NCBI RefSeq assembly: GCF_042656585.1
Contig: NZ_JBHSPG010000009.1
Source of the DNA: Thalassorhabdus alkalitolerans
GTDB lineage: Bacteria > Bacillota > Bacilli > Bacillales > Marinococcaceae
Direction: 5' to 3' (one strand)
Length of the DNA: 64,000 nt
Shown: one piece after another, positions 8,232-15,455 of the stretch
Position numbering within the stretch: position 1 is the stretch's first letter
Layout of the letters: each line of letters starts with the position of its first letter
Position numbers and translations under genes: made by a program
The notes under the pieces: model-generated
Told to the model about the DNA's origin: nothing
The model's input: the letters and a program-made list of their open reading frames with translations, nothing else
Databases searched by the model: none

Positions 8232-8360
8232 ATGAAAGAACCTAAGAAAGAAAAAAGTAATTATGATGTAAGTCTACTCATTGTAATTTCGCTACTCATG
8301 TTCTTTGCTTTTAGTAATGAAATAAGAATTACTATTAATAATTTAGTAAACCATTTATAA
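8232..8360 (+). CDS. Small single-helix membrane protein (42 aa)
   Basis: A short reading frame, MKEPKKEKSNYD then a hydrophobic helix (VSLLIVISLLMFFAF) and a polar tail. The ribosome binding site TAGGAGGG lies 8 bases before ATG. The layout of a basic head, one membrane helix and a short tail suits a small membrane protein. It is not recognised as a family member. Confidence 0.6.
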   Translation: MKEPKKEKSNYDVSLLIVISLLMFFAFSNEIRITINNLVNHL

Positions 8361-8433
8361 TTATTATCTTGCCCAACGACGGAGAGAAGTGTAATTATAT
8401 AGGATACATATTAATCTTTTTTGTAAAACCCTC

Positions 8434-8631
8434 ATGAAAGGAGAAGCGACTATTAAATCTAAAGTTTTATATATCATTCTGGCTATCATTATTTTTTTTA
8501 ATTTAATACGTTATTTGTATGCCCTGATTGGGGGAGACATCACTGCTTATAATATTGTAATGGTCATTCTTAATCTTGTTGGGATTAGCTTTGCTGCAGC
8601 TTATTTTTTAAGAAGAAGGCCTGATCAATAA
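8434..8631 (+). CDS. Small two-helix membrane protein (65 aa)
   Basis: Two predicted helices (about 9-28 and 38-58) and a basic RRRPDQ tail; the function is unknown. The ATG at 8434 has no ribosome binding site, while the only good one, AAAGGAG at 8437-8443, lies inside the frame and is 8 bases before an in-frame ATT at 8452. Initiation may be at that rare codon, giving a protein beginning with KSKVLYI. A short gene and no family match keep this uncertain. Confidence 0.6.
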   Translation: MKGEATIKSKVLYIILAIIIFFNLIRYLYALIGGDITAYNIVMVILNLVGISFAAAYFLRRRPDQ

Positions 8632-8684
8632 GAGAAAGCCATTGTCTCTGTAACTGTTATAACTATTTTATGGGTCAAAGCCTT

Positions 8685-9197
8685 TTATTCCCACGGTTTT
8701 CTTAAAGTGAGAAAGGAAGCCAGCTCCTTGCTTTTTTTGCGCCTTTCTTTTCTCACGTTTGCTCGTTCCTCTCCCATTTCATGAAGCTTTTTCTCTTCAT
8801 CGGTCCCAGGTGTAACCTGGGGCACTGCAGACGGTTTTCCGGTTTCATCCAAGCCTACAAAAGTTAAAAAGGCTGTGGCGGCGATACGCCGGTCTCCTGC
8901 CAGCAAGTCCTCTGCAATAACTTTTACGAAAACTTCCAAAGAGCTTCTTCCTGTCCAGGTGACAAATGCCTCCAAACACACGGAATCACTCGGTTTAATG
9001 GGTTCCAAAAAGTCAACGGAATCTGTGGAAGCCGTGACAACTTCCATTCGACAGTGACGTCTGGCAGAAATCGCAGCTACTCCGTCAATGTGCTTCATTA
9101 ATACTCCGCCGAAAAGAGTATTATGATTGTTCGTATCGTTTGGGAGGACCAAGTCGGTCTTTACGACGCGTGACTCGTTCATTTTTTTGGTGCTCAT
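8685..9197 (-). CDS. ykhA: Acyl-CoA thioesterase, hotdog fold (YkhA-like)
   Basis: A 170-residue hotdog protein of the BFIT/YciA type. The active-site region NDTNNHNTLFGGVLMKHID carries the conserved Asn/Asp and glycine-rich turn, and VDFLEPIKPSD and TFVGLD mark the remaining strands. It hydrolyses acyl-CoA to free acid and CoA and forms hexamers in relatives. B. subtilis YkhA has the same length and motifs. It is a single gene with its own GGAG site. Confidence 0.88.
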   Translation of the reverse strand: MSTKKMNESRVVKTDLVLPNDTNNHNTLFGGVLMKHIDGVAAISARRHCRMEVVTASTDSVDFLEPIKPSDSVCLEAFVTWTGRSSLEVFVKVIAEDLLAGDRRIAATAFLTFVGLDETGKPSAVPQVTPGTDEEKKLHEMGEERANVRKERRKKSKELASFLTLRKPWE

Positions 9198-9354
9198 TGC
9201 TCCTTCTCCTTTTTTTAAGTAAGTTACTCATATTGTACCCCTGCCATCCTTATGTAAAAACAAAAATGAAAAAAGCAGCGCCAGCCTTGGATGTTGTTTT
9301 AGTATTTTGATTCAGGTTGAAGGTGGGAAAAAAGCATAGTGGGAAAAGGAGTCT

Positions 9355-9390
9355 AGAAAAAACAGAGGGATATTCAAAAAATCCCTCTGT
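9355..9390 (-). terminator. Intrinsic terminator
   Basis: CAGAGGGAT/ATCCCTCTG stem with a run of T on the minus strand, just after the proline-rich gene. Confidence 0.85.
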
Positions 9391-9408
9391 TAGCATCCCT
9401 TTTTTCAT

Positions 9409-9852
9409 TTAGAAACACTGAAATGAAGATATCCGTCTTAAGTCTATTCCAAAATAAACCCAGAAGAATCCGGTCCAGCGATATCCTGCAATAGACGTTC
9501 TTCCCACAAACACCGGGTAGAACCAAAACTGCTGTCGATTCGTTAGCCATACGTAAGTGTATCTAAACAAACATCGACGAATCGCTCCTGGGTCAACTGC
9601 AAATACGCCAATCTCTGCTGGTGGAGAGGGGGTAAATGCTGGAGGTGGTGAGGTTGGGGCTCCTGGCGGTCCAGGTGGACCAAAAGGCGGTCCAGGAGGT
9701 CCAAAAGGTGGTCTTGGCGGTCCAAAAGGCGGTATAAATTGTCTATCATGGTCAGCATATTGTTCCTGCATTTGAGATGTGTTCAATAAGTCTGAAGTAT
9801 ATTCATATCCGTCACCATGTGAGTAGTGAGAGTTCACATAAAAAGGGCTCAT
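9409..9852 (-). CDS. Pro/Gly-rich repeat protein, possibly surface or spore associated
   Basis: A 147-residue protein in three parts: a polar, Tyr/His-rich head (1-38), a low-complexity middle of PPFGPPGPP-type repeats (about 40-80), and an aromatic tail with WFYPVFVGRTS and GYRWTGFFWVYFG. There is no signal peptide. Proteins with such Pro-Gly middles and aromatic tails occur in Bacillaceae, some linked to spores, but the role here is not known. GGGAGG precedes the start. Confidence 0.7.
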   Translation of the reverse strand: MSPFYVNSHYSHGDGYEYTSDLLNTSQMQEQYADHDRQFIPPFGPPRPPFGPPGPPFGPPGPPGAPTSPPPAFTPSPPAEIGVFAVDPGAIRRCLFRYTYVWLTNRQQFWFYPVFVGRTSIAGYRWTGFFWVYFGIDLRRISSFQCF

Positions 9853-10090
9853 GAATCAGCCTCCCTATATAGGCAATCAGCCATAGTTGAATATCATTCT
9901 ATGCAGTCAAATAATCAAATTATCTTGTACCTTTATAAATAGGCTAACGTGGAATGCATTATAAGGTCTCCTCTAGGTTTTCCTATCGGTTTAACGCAAT
10001 AATGAACAAAGCCTATTGTTTAAAAAGCAGTTTATGGTAAGTTTAGATTACCTAATTATAATGGGATAAAAGATAAGTGGGGGAGCGGAA

Positions 10091-11041
10091 ATGGATAGAC
10101 CGAAGAGAAAAACAGGACTGCTTCTTGTTATCATAGGAGCGACACTGTGGGGGCTTGGCGGCACAGTATCACAGAAACTCTTTCAACAATACTCGGTTGA
10201 TGTGAACTGGCTTGTGGCAATACGGTTGCTTATTGCTGGTTTGTTGTTATTGACAGTTCAATATTTGTTGAAAGACCGAGCACAAATTATTGGTGTTTGG
10301 AAAAAACGAAGGACGGCTTTTCCATTAATCATCTTCGGACTCCTTGGGATGCTTGCAGTGCAATATACATATATGGCTTCCATTCATCATGGTAACGCAG
10401 CGGTAGCAACGCTATTACAATATTTAGCTCCCATTATGATTATTTTTTATTTACTGTTACGCAGGCAAATGATCTTAACCAGAAAAGACATCCTAACGGT
10501 TTCGCTAGCCTTAGGAGGATGTTTCTTGCTGTTAACCAATGGTTCCATATCTCAGTTAGCAGTACCTCCTCTTGCTATTATTTGGGGCGTGCTCTCGGGT
10601 GTAGCGTTAGCTTTTTATACATTGTACGCTGTGCCCCTGTTAAAGCAATTTGATTCCCTTGTCATTGTTGGATGGGCCATGTTTATCGGAGGACTTGCCT
10701 TAAGCACTTTTCATCCCCCTTGGCAAATGGGCGATGTAAGTCTGACGCTTGAAGGGTATATTTATTTAGGGTTTGTTATTCTGTTTGGTACAATGATTGC
10801 CTTTTGGTTTTATATTGAGAGTTTACAAAGCCTTTTGCCTAAAGAAACAAGCCTTTTAGGAAGCCTGGAGCCTTTAGCAGCGGTTTTGGCCACTGTCTTT
10901 TGGTTACAAGAACCATTTGGATTATTTCAATGGATAGGAACTGCTTGCATTATCGGCATGATATTTATGCTGGCATTAGGGAAAGAGTCTTCTTCGAAAA
11001 GGGAACGCAAGAACAAACAAAAACCCCTTAAGGCAAGTTAA
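10091..11041 (+). CDS. EamA/DMT-family transporter
   Basis: A 316-residue protein with ten predicted helices in two EamA halves (about 8-150 and 160-300), each ending in a conserved Gly/Pro segment. The family exports metabolites or amino acids; the substrate cannot be told from sequence. The C-terminal tail is basic (SSSKRERKNKQK). GGGGGAG lies 7 bases before ATG. It is a single gene, convergent with the channel gene at 11077. Confidence 0.85.
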   Translation: MDRPKRKTGLLLVIIGATLWGLGGTVSQKLFQQYSVDVNWLVAIRLLIAGLLLLTVQYLLKDRAQIIGVWKKRRTAFPLIIFGLLGMLAVQYTYMASIHHGNAAVATLLQYLAPIMIIFYLLLRRQMILTRKDILTVSLALGGCFLLLTNGSISQLAVPPLAIIWGVLSGVALAFYTLYAVPLLKQFDSLVIVGWAMFIGGLALSTFHPPWQMGDVSLTLEGYIYLGFVILFGTMIAFWFYIESLQSLLPKETSLLGSLEPLAAVLATVFWLQEPFGLFQWIGTACIIGMIFMLALGKESSSKRERKNKQKPLKAS

Positions 11042-11076
11042 TGAATGGCAAAAAAGGAGGTTGTCTATCAATCATT

Positions 11077-12108
11077 TTAATTCGTACTTTGTTTCAGTTT
11101 TTTGAGGGTATCCTTACTGCAGATAACGAAGAATTCTGCATCCTCTGGTATTGATTTGGACAGCTTACTGACAATTGTAAAGTCATTTCGATCAGAAATT
11201 AAAATCGCACCTTTCCTTTTCAGATCATCAAAAGCGTCATTGTAGGTTGTCCAGGACGAATGTCTGGGGAGTTTCCATATATCAACTCCACTTTTTCTGC
11301 TCAACAGGTTCATAATTATTCTACTGGATCCTTTATTTACGGCTGATTTGGCCATTAAATCGGAAAGTGCTTCATCAGCAATGACAAACTCATCTACATT
11401 GGCATGTTTGAAATTAGGAATATGTTTTTCTTTAAGGATTTCTACAATAGTGTAAATGTCTTTCTTTTTCTCTGCTGCATAGCCTTCAATTGCCGAAACA
11501 GTCAGCAATGAGGTGCCATCAGCACTAACGTGATTTACCTCATTATCCTGCGTGAAAATTAAGACAGCCTTGGCTCCTAATACATTTGCTTTATCAAGTA
11601 CTTCCGTGTCTGTCGCGTTTCCTTGTATAAAGTAAAGTCTTTCGTGTTCAAAGGGTGTTTGAGATAAGGAGTCGATTAGAACTATTTTAGCTTTCTCATC
11701 AATTTCTAGGATTTCGTTCATTGTATGCTTGGCTTTATTTGACCACTTTACTATGACATAATGACCGTGCCCGTTATAATTCAACTTTCCCTCCTCCTTT
11801 AACTTTCGATAGATCCCAAAGCTTTCAACAATCTTACCAATGACTACTCCTATCAAGGCAATTCCAAAAAAATATAAAAACAATCCATACACCTTGCCAA
11901 TAGTCGTTTCTGGAACAAAATCCCCATACCCTGTCGTAGTTACTGTCGTCATTACATACCAAAAACCAATAAAGGGGTTTGGAAATATAGCTGGCTCCAA
12001 CCAGTGAATGATGAAGGAACTGGCAATGAAAAAGACAATGGTCACTAAAAACAAGGTTAGTTTTCTTATCTTTACAGCTATTTTTATCAGGTCAAAGATA
12101 AAGAGCAT
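11077..12108 (-). CDS. yugO: Two-helix K+ channel with cytoplasmic RCK domain (YugO-like)
   Basis: A 343-residue channel. Two membrane helices flank a pore loop with the K+ filter TTTGYGD (about 70), followed by a cytoplasmic Rossmann-type TrkA_N domain (about 120-230) and a C-terminal region. YugO in B. subtilis is the K+ channel used in biofilm electrical signalling; the same architecture suggests a K+ efflux channel here. Start: the ATG at 12106-12108 follows GGAGG by 7 bases, six codons inside the longer frame. The glycine motif of the Rossmann fold is degenerate (YVIVKWSNKAKH), as in YugO-type proteins, so nucleotide binding may be weak. Confidence 0.87.
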   Translation of the reverse strand: MLFIFDLIKIAVKIRKLTLFLVTIVFFIASSFIIHWLEPAIFPNPFIGFWYVMTTVTTTGYGDFVPETTIGKVYGLFLYFFGIALIGVVIGKIVESFGIYRKLKEEGKLNYNGHGHYVIVKWSNKAKHTMNEILEIDEKAKIVLIDSLSQTPFEHERLYFIQGNATDTEVLDKANVLGAKAVLIFTQDNEVNHVSADGTSLLTVSAIEGYAAEKKKDIYTIVEILKEKHIPNFKHANVDEFVIADEALSDLMAKSAVNKGSSRIIMNLLSRKSGVDIWKLPRHSSWTTYNDAFDDLKRKGAILISDRNDFTIVSKLSKSIPEDAEFFVICSKDTLKKLKQSTN

Positions 12109-12429
12109 TTCCTGTCCTCCAAACATCTTTAGGCTATTACTTAATCATTGCCAAGAAAAAAGGAAAATATAAGGAATCCCAAGCGTCAGCCAAAGACTTA
12201 TCCTCTCCATTTCGGCTGTTCAATCTATCAGAAAGGAAGATGTTTTTCAGGCGTTACTCTGTATAAAGGGAGAAAAATGAAAAAGGCAAAGTTTACAGAC
12301 TCATTGATGAAGGAATACCTCACGTAAGGTGACCTCAATGGAACAGTCACACCACTTACTCATTAAATTGTGCATTACGTGGCTATAGACTAACTACTTA
12401 TCTATTTCCAGCTTGTCGCGGCCGCCACT
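12109..12429. other. Intergenic region without a clear gene
   Basis: No convincing gene. A 16-codon frame at about 12276 (MKKAKFTDSL) with a GGGAG site is too short to assign. A GC-rich patch with a NotI site (GCGGCCGC) lies at 12417-12427 just before the next start. Confidence 0.5.
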
Positions 12430-12675
12430 ATGACACAGATAAGGAGTGGTAGCATTTTTGTCTTTGATGGTGTAGTTTCTCTGACTTTAAGTACCCTGCT
12501 TGTTATTTGCCTGTCAGTTGTTTTTCTTGCCCTTGTCGTTCTGGCTTTTTTTGTTTATGTAAGATGGCTTTATCGCAAAAAATCGCGCAAGAAAGGTCAA
12601 CAGGTAAACTGGAAATACAATCATAATGGAAATATTGAAAAAGAAGAAGCTGACTCCAAGAAACATCGATTCTGA
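12430..12675 (+). CDS. Small single-helix membrane protein (81 aa)
   Basis: One long hydrophobic helix (about 16-45), then a basic stretch (RWLYRKKSRKKGQQ) and an acidic tail. The function is unknown. The ATG at 12430 has no ribosome binding site; AAGGAG at 12441-12446 is 7 bases before an in-frame ATT at 12454, a second possible non-standard start in this region. The stop lies inside the terminator hairpin that follows. Confidence 0.55.
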   Translation: MTQIRSGSIFVFDGVVSLTLSTLLVICLSVVFLALVVLAFFVYVRWLYRKKSRKKGQQVNWKYNHNGNIEKEEADSKKHRF

Positions 12676-12690
12676 GTCAGCTTTTTGTTT
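12648..12690 (+). terminator. Intrinsic terminator overlapping a stop codon
   Basis: AGCTGACTC and GAGTCAGCT pair, followed by TTTTTGTTTT. The upstream gene's TGA (12673-12675) is within the hairpin. Confidence 0.85.
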
Positions 12691-12792
12691 TCTTCACTTG
12701 CCGTTTAGCCTGTCTAAAGAACTGACATTCCTTATGAACATACCTCGATCTATCTGATAAATTTTCTTGCTCATTATCTTCTCATTCTCCCG

Positions 12793-12819
12793 GTTTTAGA
12801 AGCTTGTGAAAAAGGGTAT
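12793..12819 (+). promoter_or_regulatory. SigB-type general stress promoter
   Basis: GTTTTA (12793-12798) and GGGTAT (12814-12819) are separated by 15 bases, close to the SigB consensus GTTTAA-N12-15-GGGTAT. It lies directly before a gene of a SigB-controlled family. Confidence 0.65.
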
Positions 12820-12843
12820 CGAAATTCCGAGGAGGCGATATCA

Positions 12844-13188
12844 ATGGAACCGAATTATAAGCTATTTGAAAACGACCAAAATGTGATTGATACGATCGAA
12901 GAGCTTAAAAGCAACGGTGTCAGTGATGATGATATTTTTGTCCTTTCTCACGACCGAGGTCATACTAAGCGTATGAAAAAAGAAACAGATGCCAGTAAAA
13001 TTGGACCCAGTGTAACAGGATTGGGTACTTCAACAAAAAATGTCTTCAGAAAAGCTGGTGACGCACTAAGGTCGAAAATGGCTGAGATTGGAATTGAAGA
13101 GTCAAAAGCTGCCGAGCTGGAAGAAGAGCTTGATGAGGGGAAGGTTCTGGTCGTTGTTACCAACCAGGAAGACAATGTAAAGCTATAA
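12844..13188 (+). CDS. yflT: YflT-like general stress protein
   Basis: A 114-residue acidic soluble protein with the YflT/GSP17M layout: a beta-alpha start where VIDTIEELKSNGVSDDDIFVLS tracks a ferredoxin-like fold, then a Gly/Ser hinge, an amphipathic helix and a C-terminal strand VLVVVTNQ. Family members are induced by heat, salt and ethanol under SigB, and a SigB-like promoter sits 25 bases upstream. Their molecular role is not known. The start has a CGAGGAGG site. Confidence 0.85.
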   Translation: MEPNYKLFENDQNVIDTIEELKSNGVSDDDIFVLSHDRGHTKRMKKETDASKIGPSVTGLGTSTKNVFRKAGDALRSKMAEIGIEESKAAELEEELDEGKVLVVVTNQEDNVKL

Positions 13189-13203
13189 GGGACAGATTAA
13201 TCT

Positions 13204-13235
13204 GGCCTGCGTTACGAATGCGCAGGCCTTTGTCT
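13204..13235 (+). terminator. Intrinsic terminator
   Basis: GGCCTGCG/CGCAGGCC stem followed by TTTGTCTT, after the YflT-like gene. Confidence 0.85.
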
Positions 13236-13309
13236 TGAATAGATTTTCTTCCTATTCTTTGTTAGGGTGTAATTATACTCATCACGATGACAGAAAAGGA
13301 GGATAATCC

Positions 13310-13612
13310 ATGAATAATTTAAATGTGTGGACATATGAAAATGGAGATCCTAGTAAATCCTATTTTTATAAAGTAGAGAATTTAAATGAAATTTTCACGG
13401 CCATTAAAGAGCGTTTCTCTAAAGATATTAAAGATCATAATGACACAGACTTTGAAGAAGGCAGCTACATACAAGTTGATCATACTCCTCCTATGGGCGA
13501 AGGAGATATAAAGGTTGAGGAAATAATACTGGATATTTCGGTAAAAGCGGAACTGTTAAGCTTTATAACAAAATATATTTCTGTAATCAATATTAAAAGG
13601 CTGTTTCAATAA
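13310..13612 (+). CDS. Hypothetical protein (100 aa)
   Basis: A soluble protein that is not recognised. It has aromatic and acidic segments (NVWTYENGD, DFEEGSYIQVD) and an alternating hydrophobic C-terminus. It starts after AAAGGAGG and converges on the YtvA gene through a shared 21-bp palindrome. Confidence 0.65.
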   Translation: MNNLNVWTYENGDPSKSYFYKVENLNEIFTAIKERFSKDIKDHNDTDFEEGSYIQVDHTPPMGEGDIKVEEIILDISVKAELLSFITKYISVINIKRLFQ

Positions 13613-13656
13613 TAAAAGAAAGAAGAAGATAGCCCTATCTTCTTCTTTCTTTTATT
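13611..13656. terminator. Bidirectional terminator, 21-bp perfect inverted repeat
   Basis: The arms at 13611-13631 and 13636-13656 are perfect reverse complements around a 4-base loop GCCC. The arms end in T-rich sequence on both strands. It overlaps the stop codons of the two convergent genes. Confidence 0.9.
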
Positions 13657-14420
13657 GCATCTTTAATTGTTCCAAAAGTTTGCAGTGTTGTCAGATCGTA
13701 ATTAAGCTTTCGGGAAGTTAAAGCAAGTCGAGGAGTAATCCCGGTAACGATCAGCTCAGTACCAAGCAGATTCAGTAATTTGTGAAAGGAAAAGATTTCA
13801 CTGATTACGTCTTCATCAAAACTGTTCAGGCCTGAAAGGTCAAGAATAAGGGTTTCTATGCTTGATTCATATATTGACTGAGTAATGGTGCTATGGATCA
13901 TGGTGAACCTTTCCTTGTCCACATTTCCGATTAACGGCATAGCATAAACATGATCTAAAATGGGGACAAGAGGTGTTGACAGCATATTAATTTCTTCTAA
14001 ATAGGTTTGAAGGCTTTCTCTATACTCTTTTTCTTGTGTAATATCTTTTTGAACGCCTACAAAATAATACTTGTCCTCTTTTTCTACATAGACTGGATCT
14101 ATGTTTAGCTCGTTCCAAAATCCTCTTCCGTCTTTTCTGTAATTGTACAACTCAATAGAAATCGATATTTTTTGTGCTATTGCTTCTTTCATGGCTTTTA
14201 TTTTTTCTGGATTTGTCTTTTCCCCTTGTAGAAATCGGCAATTCTTCCCAATGATTTCCTCCCTGGAATACCCCGTTACATTTATAAACCCCTTGTTTGC
14301 GTAAATAATTGGGTTATCTGGCAGTTCTGGATCAGTGATAATTACACCTACGCGAGTGTAATCCATGGCCTGTGTCAATAACTCCATGGTGGGAAGAGAT
14401 TGTAATAAGTTACTTTTCAC
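13635..14420 (-). CDS. ytvA: Blue-light photoreceptor YtvA (LOV-STAS)
   Basis: A 261-residue protein, the same length as B. subtilis YtvA. The LOV domain (about 12-130) holds GKNCRFLQG with the photo-reactive Cys61 that bonds FMN in light, plus NPIIYANKGF and NELNIDPVY. A J-alpha linker leads to a STAS domain (about 150-260) with DLSGLNSFDE. YtvA acts in the stressosome and raises SigB activity under blue light. Start: GTG at 14418-14420, 9 bases after GAGGGGG; the longer frame to 14474 has no ribosome binding site. Confidence 0.93.
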   Translation of the reverse strand: MKSNLLQSLPTMELLTQAMDYTRVGVIITDPELPDNPIIYANKGFINVTGYSREEIIGKNCRFLQGEKTNPEKIKAMKEAIAQKISISIELYNYRKDGRGFWNELNIDPVYVEKEDKYYFVGVQKDITQEKEYRESLQTYLEEINMLSTPLVPILDHVYAMPLIGNVDKERFTMIHSTITQSIYESSIETLILDLSGLNSFDEDVISEIFSFHKLLNLLGTELIVTGITPRLALTSRKLNYDLTTLQTFGTIKDAIKERRR

Positions 14421-14603
14421 TAAAAAGAGCCCCCTCAAATGAAACAAAATATAGTCTCCTTCCCACACTACCAAAAGATAACTACTTTAACCAGTATAGG
14501 GGGCTGGTCTATTCAAACGAATGGGACCAGCAACAGAGGAAGTCACTGGATGATTATGTTAAGGTAAAAAGAGAGTACCAAACACAGAAAGAGTGAAAAA
14601 AGA

Positions 14604-14882
14604 ATGAAAAACTATTTTATTTTTCTCACAGCCTTCTTGTTTATTTTCATCGCTGTAGAAATACTTACTGGAATGATTCTTACAGCTATGTATTCTCCTG
14701 ATCCTGCAATGATCGAAGCTGGGTATGCCAGTTCTGAAGTGAGCTTTGGGGAAAGGAGAGATTATCCTGTATTGGCAGCTATCATATCAGCTTCTATAGC
14801 TTTTTTTATTTCTCAGGGATTTTCAAAAAGAAAGAGGAAGATGAAAGATCGAAAATCAATGCCAGAATGCAACAAAGCCTAA
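14604..14882 (+). CDS. Small two-helix membrane protein (92 aa)
   Basis: Helix 1 covers about 4-29 and helix 2 about 56-70; a polar loop holding SPDPAMIEAGYASSE lies between, and the tail is basic (KRKRKMKDRK). Unknown function. The ribosome binding site is weak (GAAAGAG). Possibly in one operon with the small frame at 14965. Confidence 0.6.
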   Translation: MKNYFIFLTAFLFIFIAVEILTGMILTAMYSPDPAMIEAGYASSEVSFGERRDYPVLAAIISASIAFFISQGFSKRKRKMKDRKSMPECNKA

Positions 14883-14964
14883 TTATAAAATACCTGTGGT
14901 ATGATATAGGTGGATCTTATTTTGCCAAAGAATTTTAGTTGGAGAAGAAAGGATATAATGCCTA

Positions 14965-15132
14965 GTGAACGACTATAACTATTTAAATAAAGAGGAACAA
15001 AAAGAATTGCATGTTCTTCAGTCCCAATTAGAATATAGTCAATCTGACTCGGAAAGAAAACAAATTATTACAAGGATTACTCTGCTTTTAGAAAAAGCAA
15101 AAGTGAGAGAAAGAAGACCTGGAAATGATTAG
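14965..15132 (+). CDS. Small coiled-coil protein (55 aa), GTG start
   Basis: NDYNYLNKEEQKELHVLQSQ followed by SERKQIITRITLLLEK reads as two amphipathic helices, with charged ends. GAAAGGA lies 11 bases before the GTG. The heptad spacing of Leu/Ile suggests a coiled coil. No family recognised. Confidence 0.45.
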   Translation: MNDYNYLNKEEQKELHVLQSQLEYSQSDSERKQIITRITLLLEKAKVRERRPGND

Positions 15133-15202
15133 AGAGATAACGGCTTTGTATGAGTAAAGTGTATTTTCAGGCATATGACAGATAAAAAATGGAGGCTGTT
15201 CA

Positions 15203-15352
15203 ATCGGTGAGAGCTCTGTTTTTGTTTTCAGTAATGTATTGGTTGATTGTTTCAACGACAAACCAGTAACAGCTTTGAATTCACAAGTAAGGGTTCAGCC
15301 AACTCGTAGTTCTCGTAAAAAAAATAATAAGACAGGTAAGTTGAACTTGTGA
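15203..15352 (+). CDS. Possible small ORF with ATC start (49 aa)
   Basis: An open frame from ATC at 15203, 7 bases after GGAGG (15191-15195), reads GESSVFVFSNVLVDCFNDK and ends in a basic tail at a TGA inside a terminator. It has no in-frame ATG, GTG or TTG near the site. A competing 20-codon GTG frame starts at 15207. Kept at low confidence because of the rare start codon. The rest of 15133-15446 shows no other gene. Confidence 0.25.
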   Translation: MGESSVFVFSNVLVDCFNDKPVTALNSQVRVQPTRSSRKKNNKTGKLNL

Positions 15353-15367
15353 AAGTTCAGCTTTTTT
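15338..15367 (+). terminator. Intrinsic terminator
   Basis: AAGTTGAACTT and AAGTTCAGCTT pair (one G-T), with six T after the stem. Confidence 0.85.
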
Positions 15368-15455
15368 CTTGTTCTGTTCGTTAATTTGGAAAAAGGGGAT
15401 TGATTTTAGAACGAGTAGCACACTCTAAACAAAGAATCAGTAAGGAGTGTGGAGA

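Noticed and set aside
12276..12324. 16-codon frame MKKAKFTDSL with GGGAG upstream, resembling a transposase N-terminus
   Set aside because: Far too short, no inverted repeats or further transposase sequence nearby.
12417..12432. GCGGCCGCCACTATG looks like a NotI site followed by a Kozak-like sequence, as in cloning vectors
   Set aside because: The flanking sequence is ordinary A+T-rich Bacillaceae DNA with no vector backbone; a chance GC-rich patch is more likely.
14372..14596. 74-residue frame opposite the start of ytvA
   Set aside because: Most of it overlaps ytvA on the other strand and there is no ribosome binding site; composition is not protein-like.
15203..15352. GerP-like spore protein reading of the ATC-started frame
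   Set aside because: Only a vague similarity by eye; no firm family motif, so left as a low-confidence small ORF.
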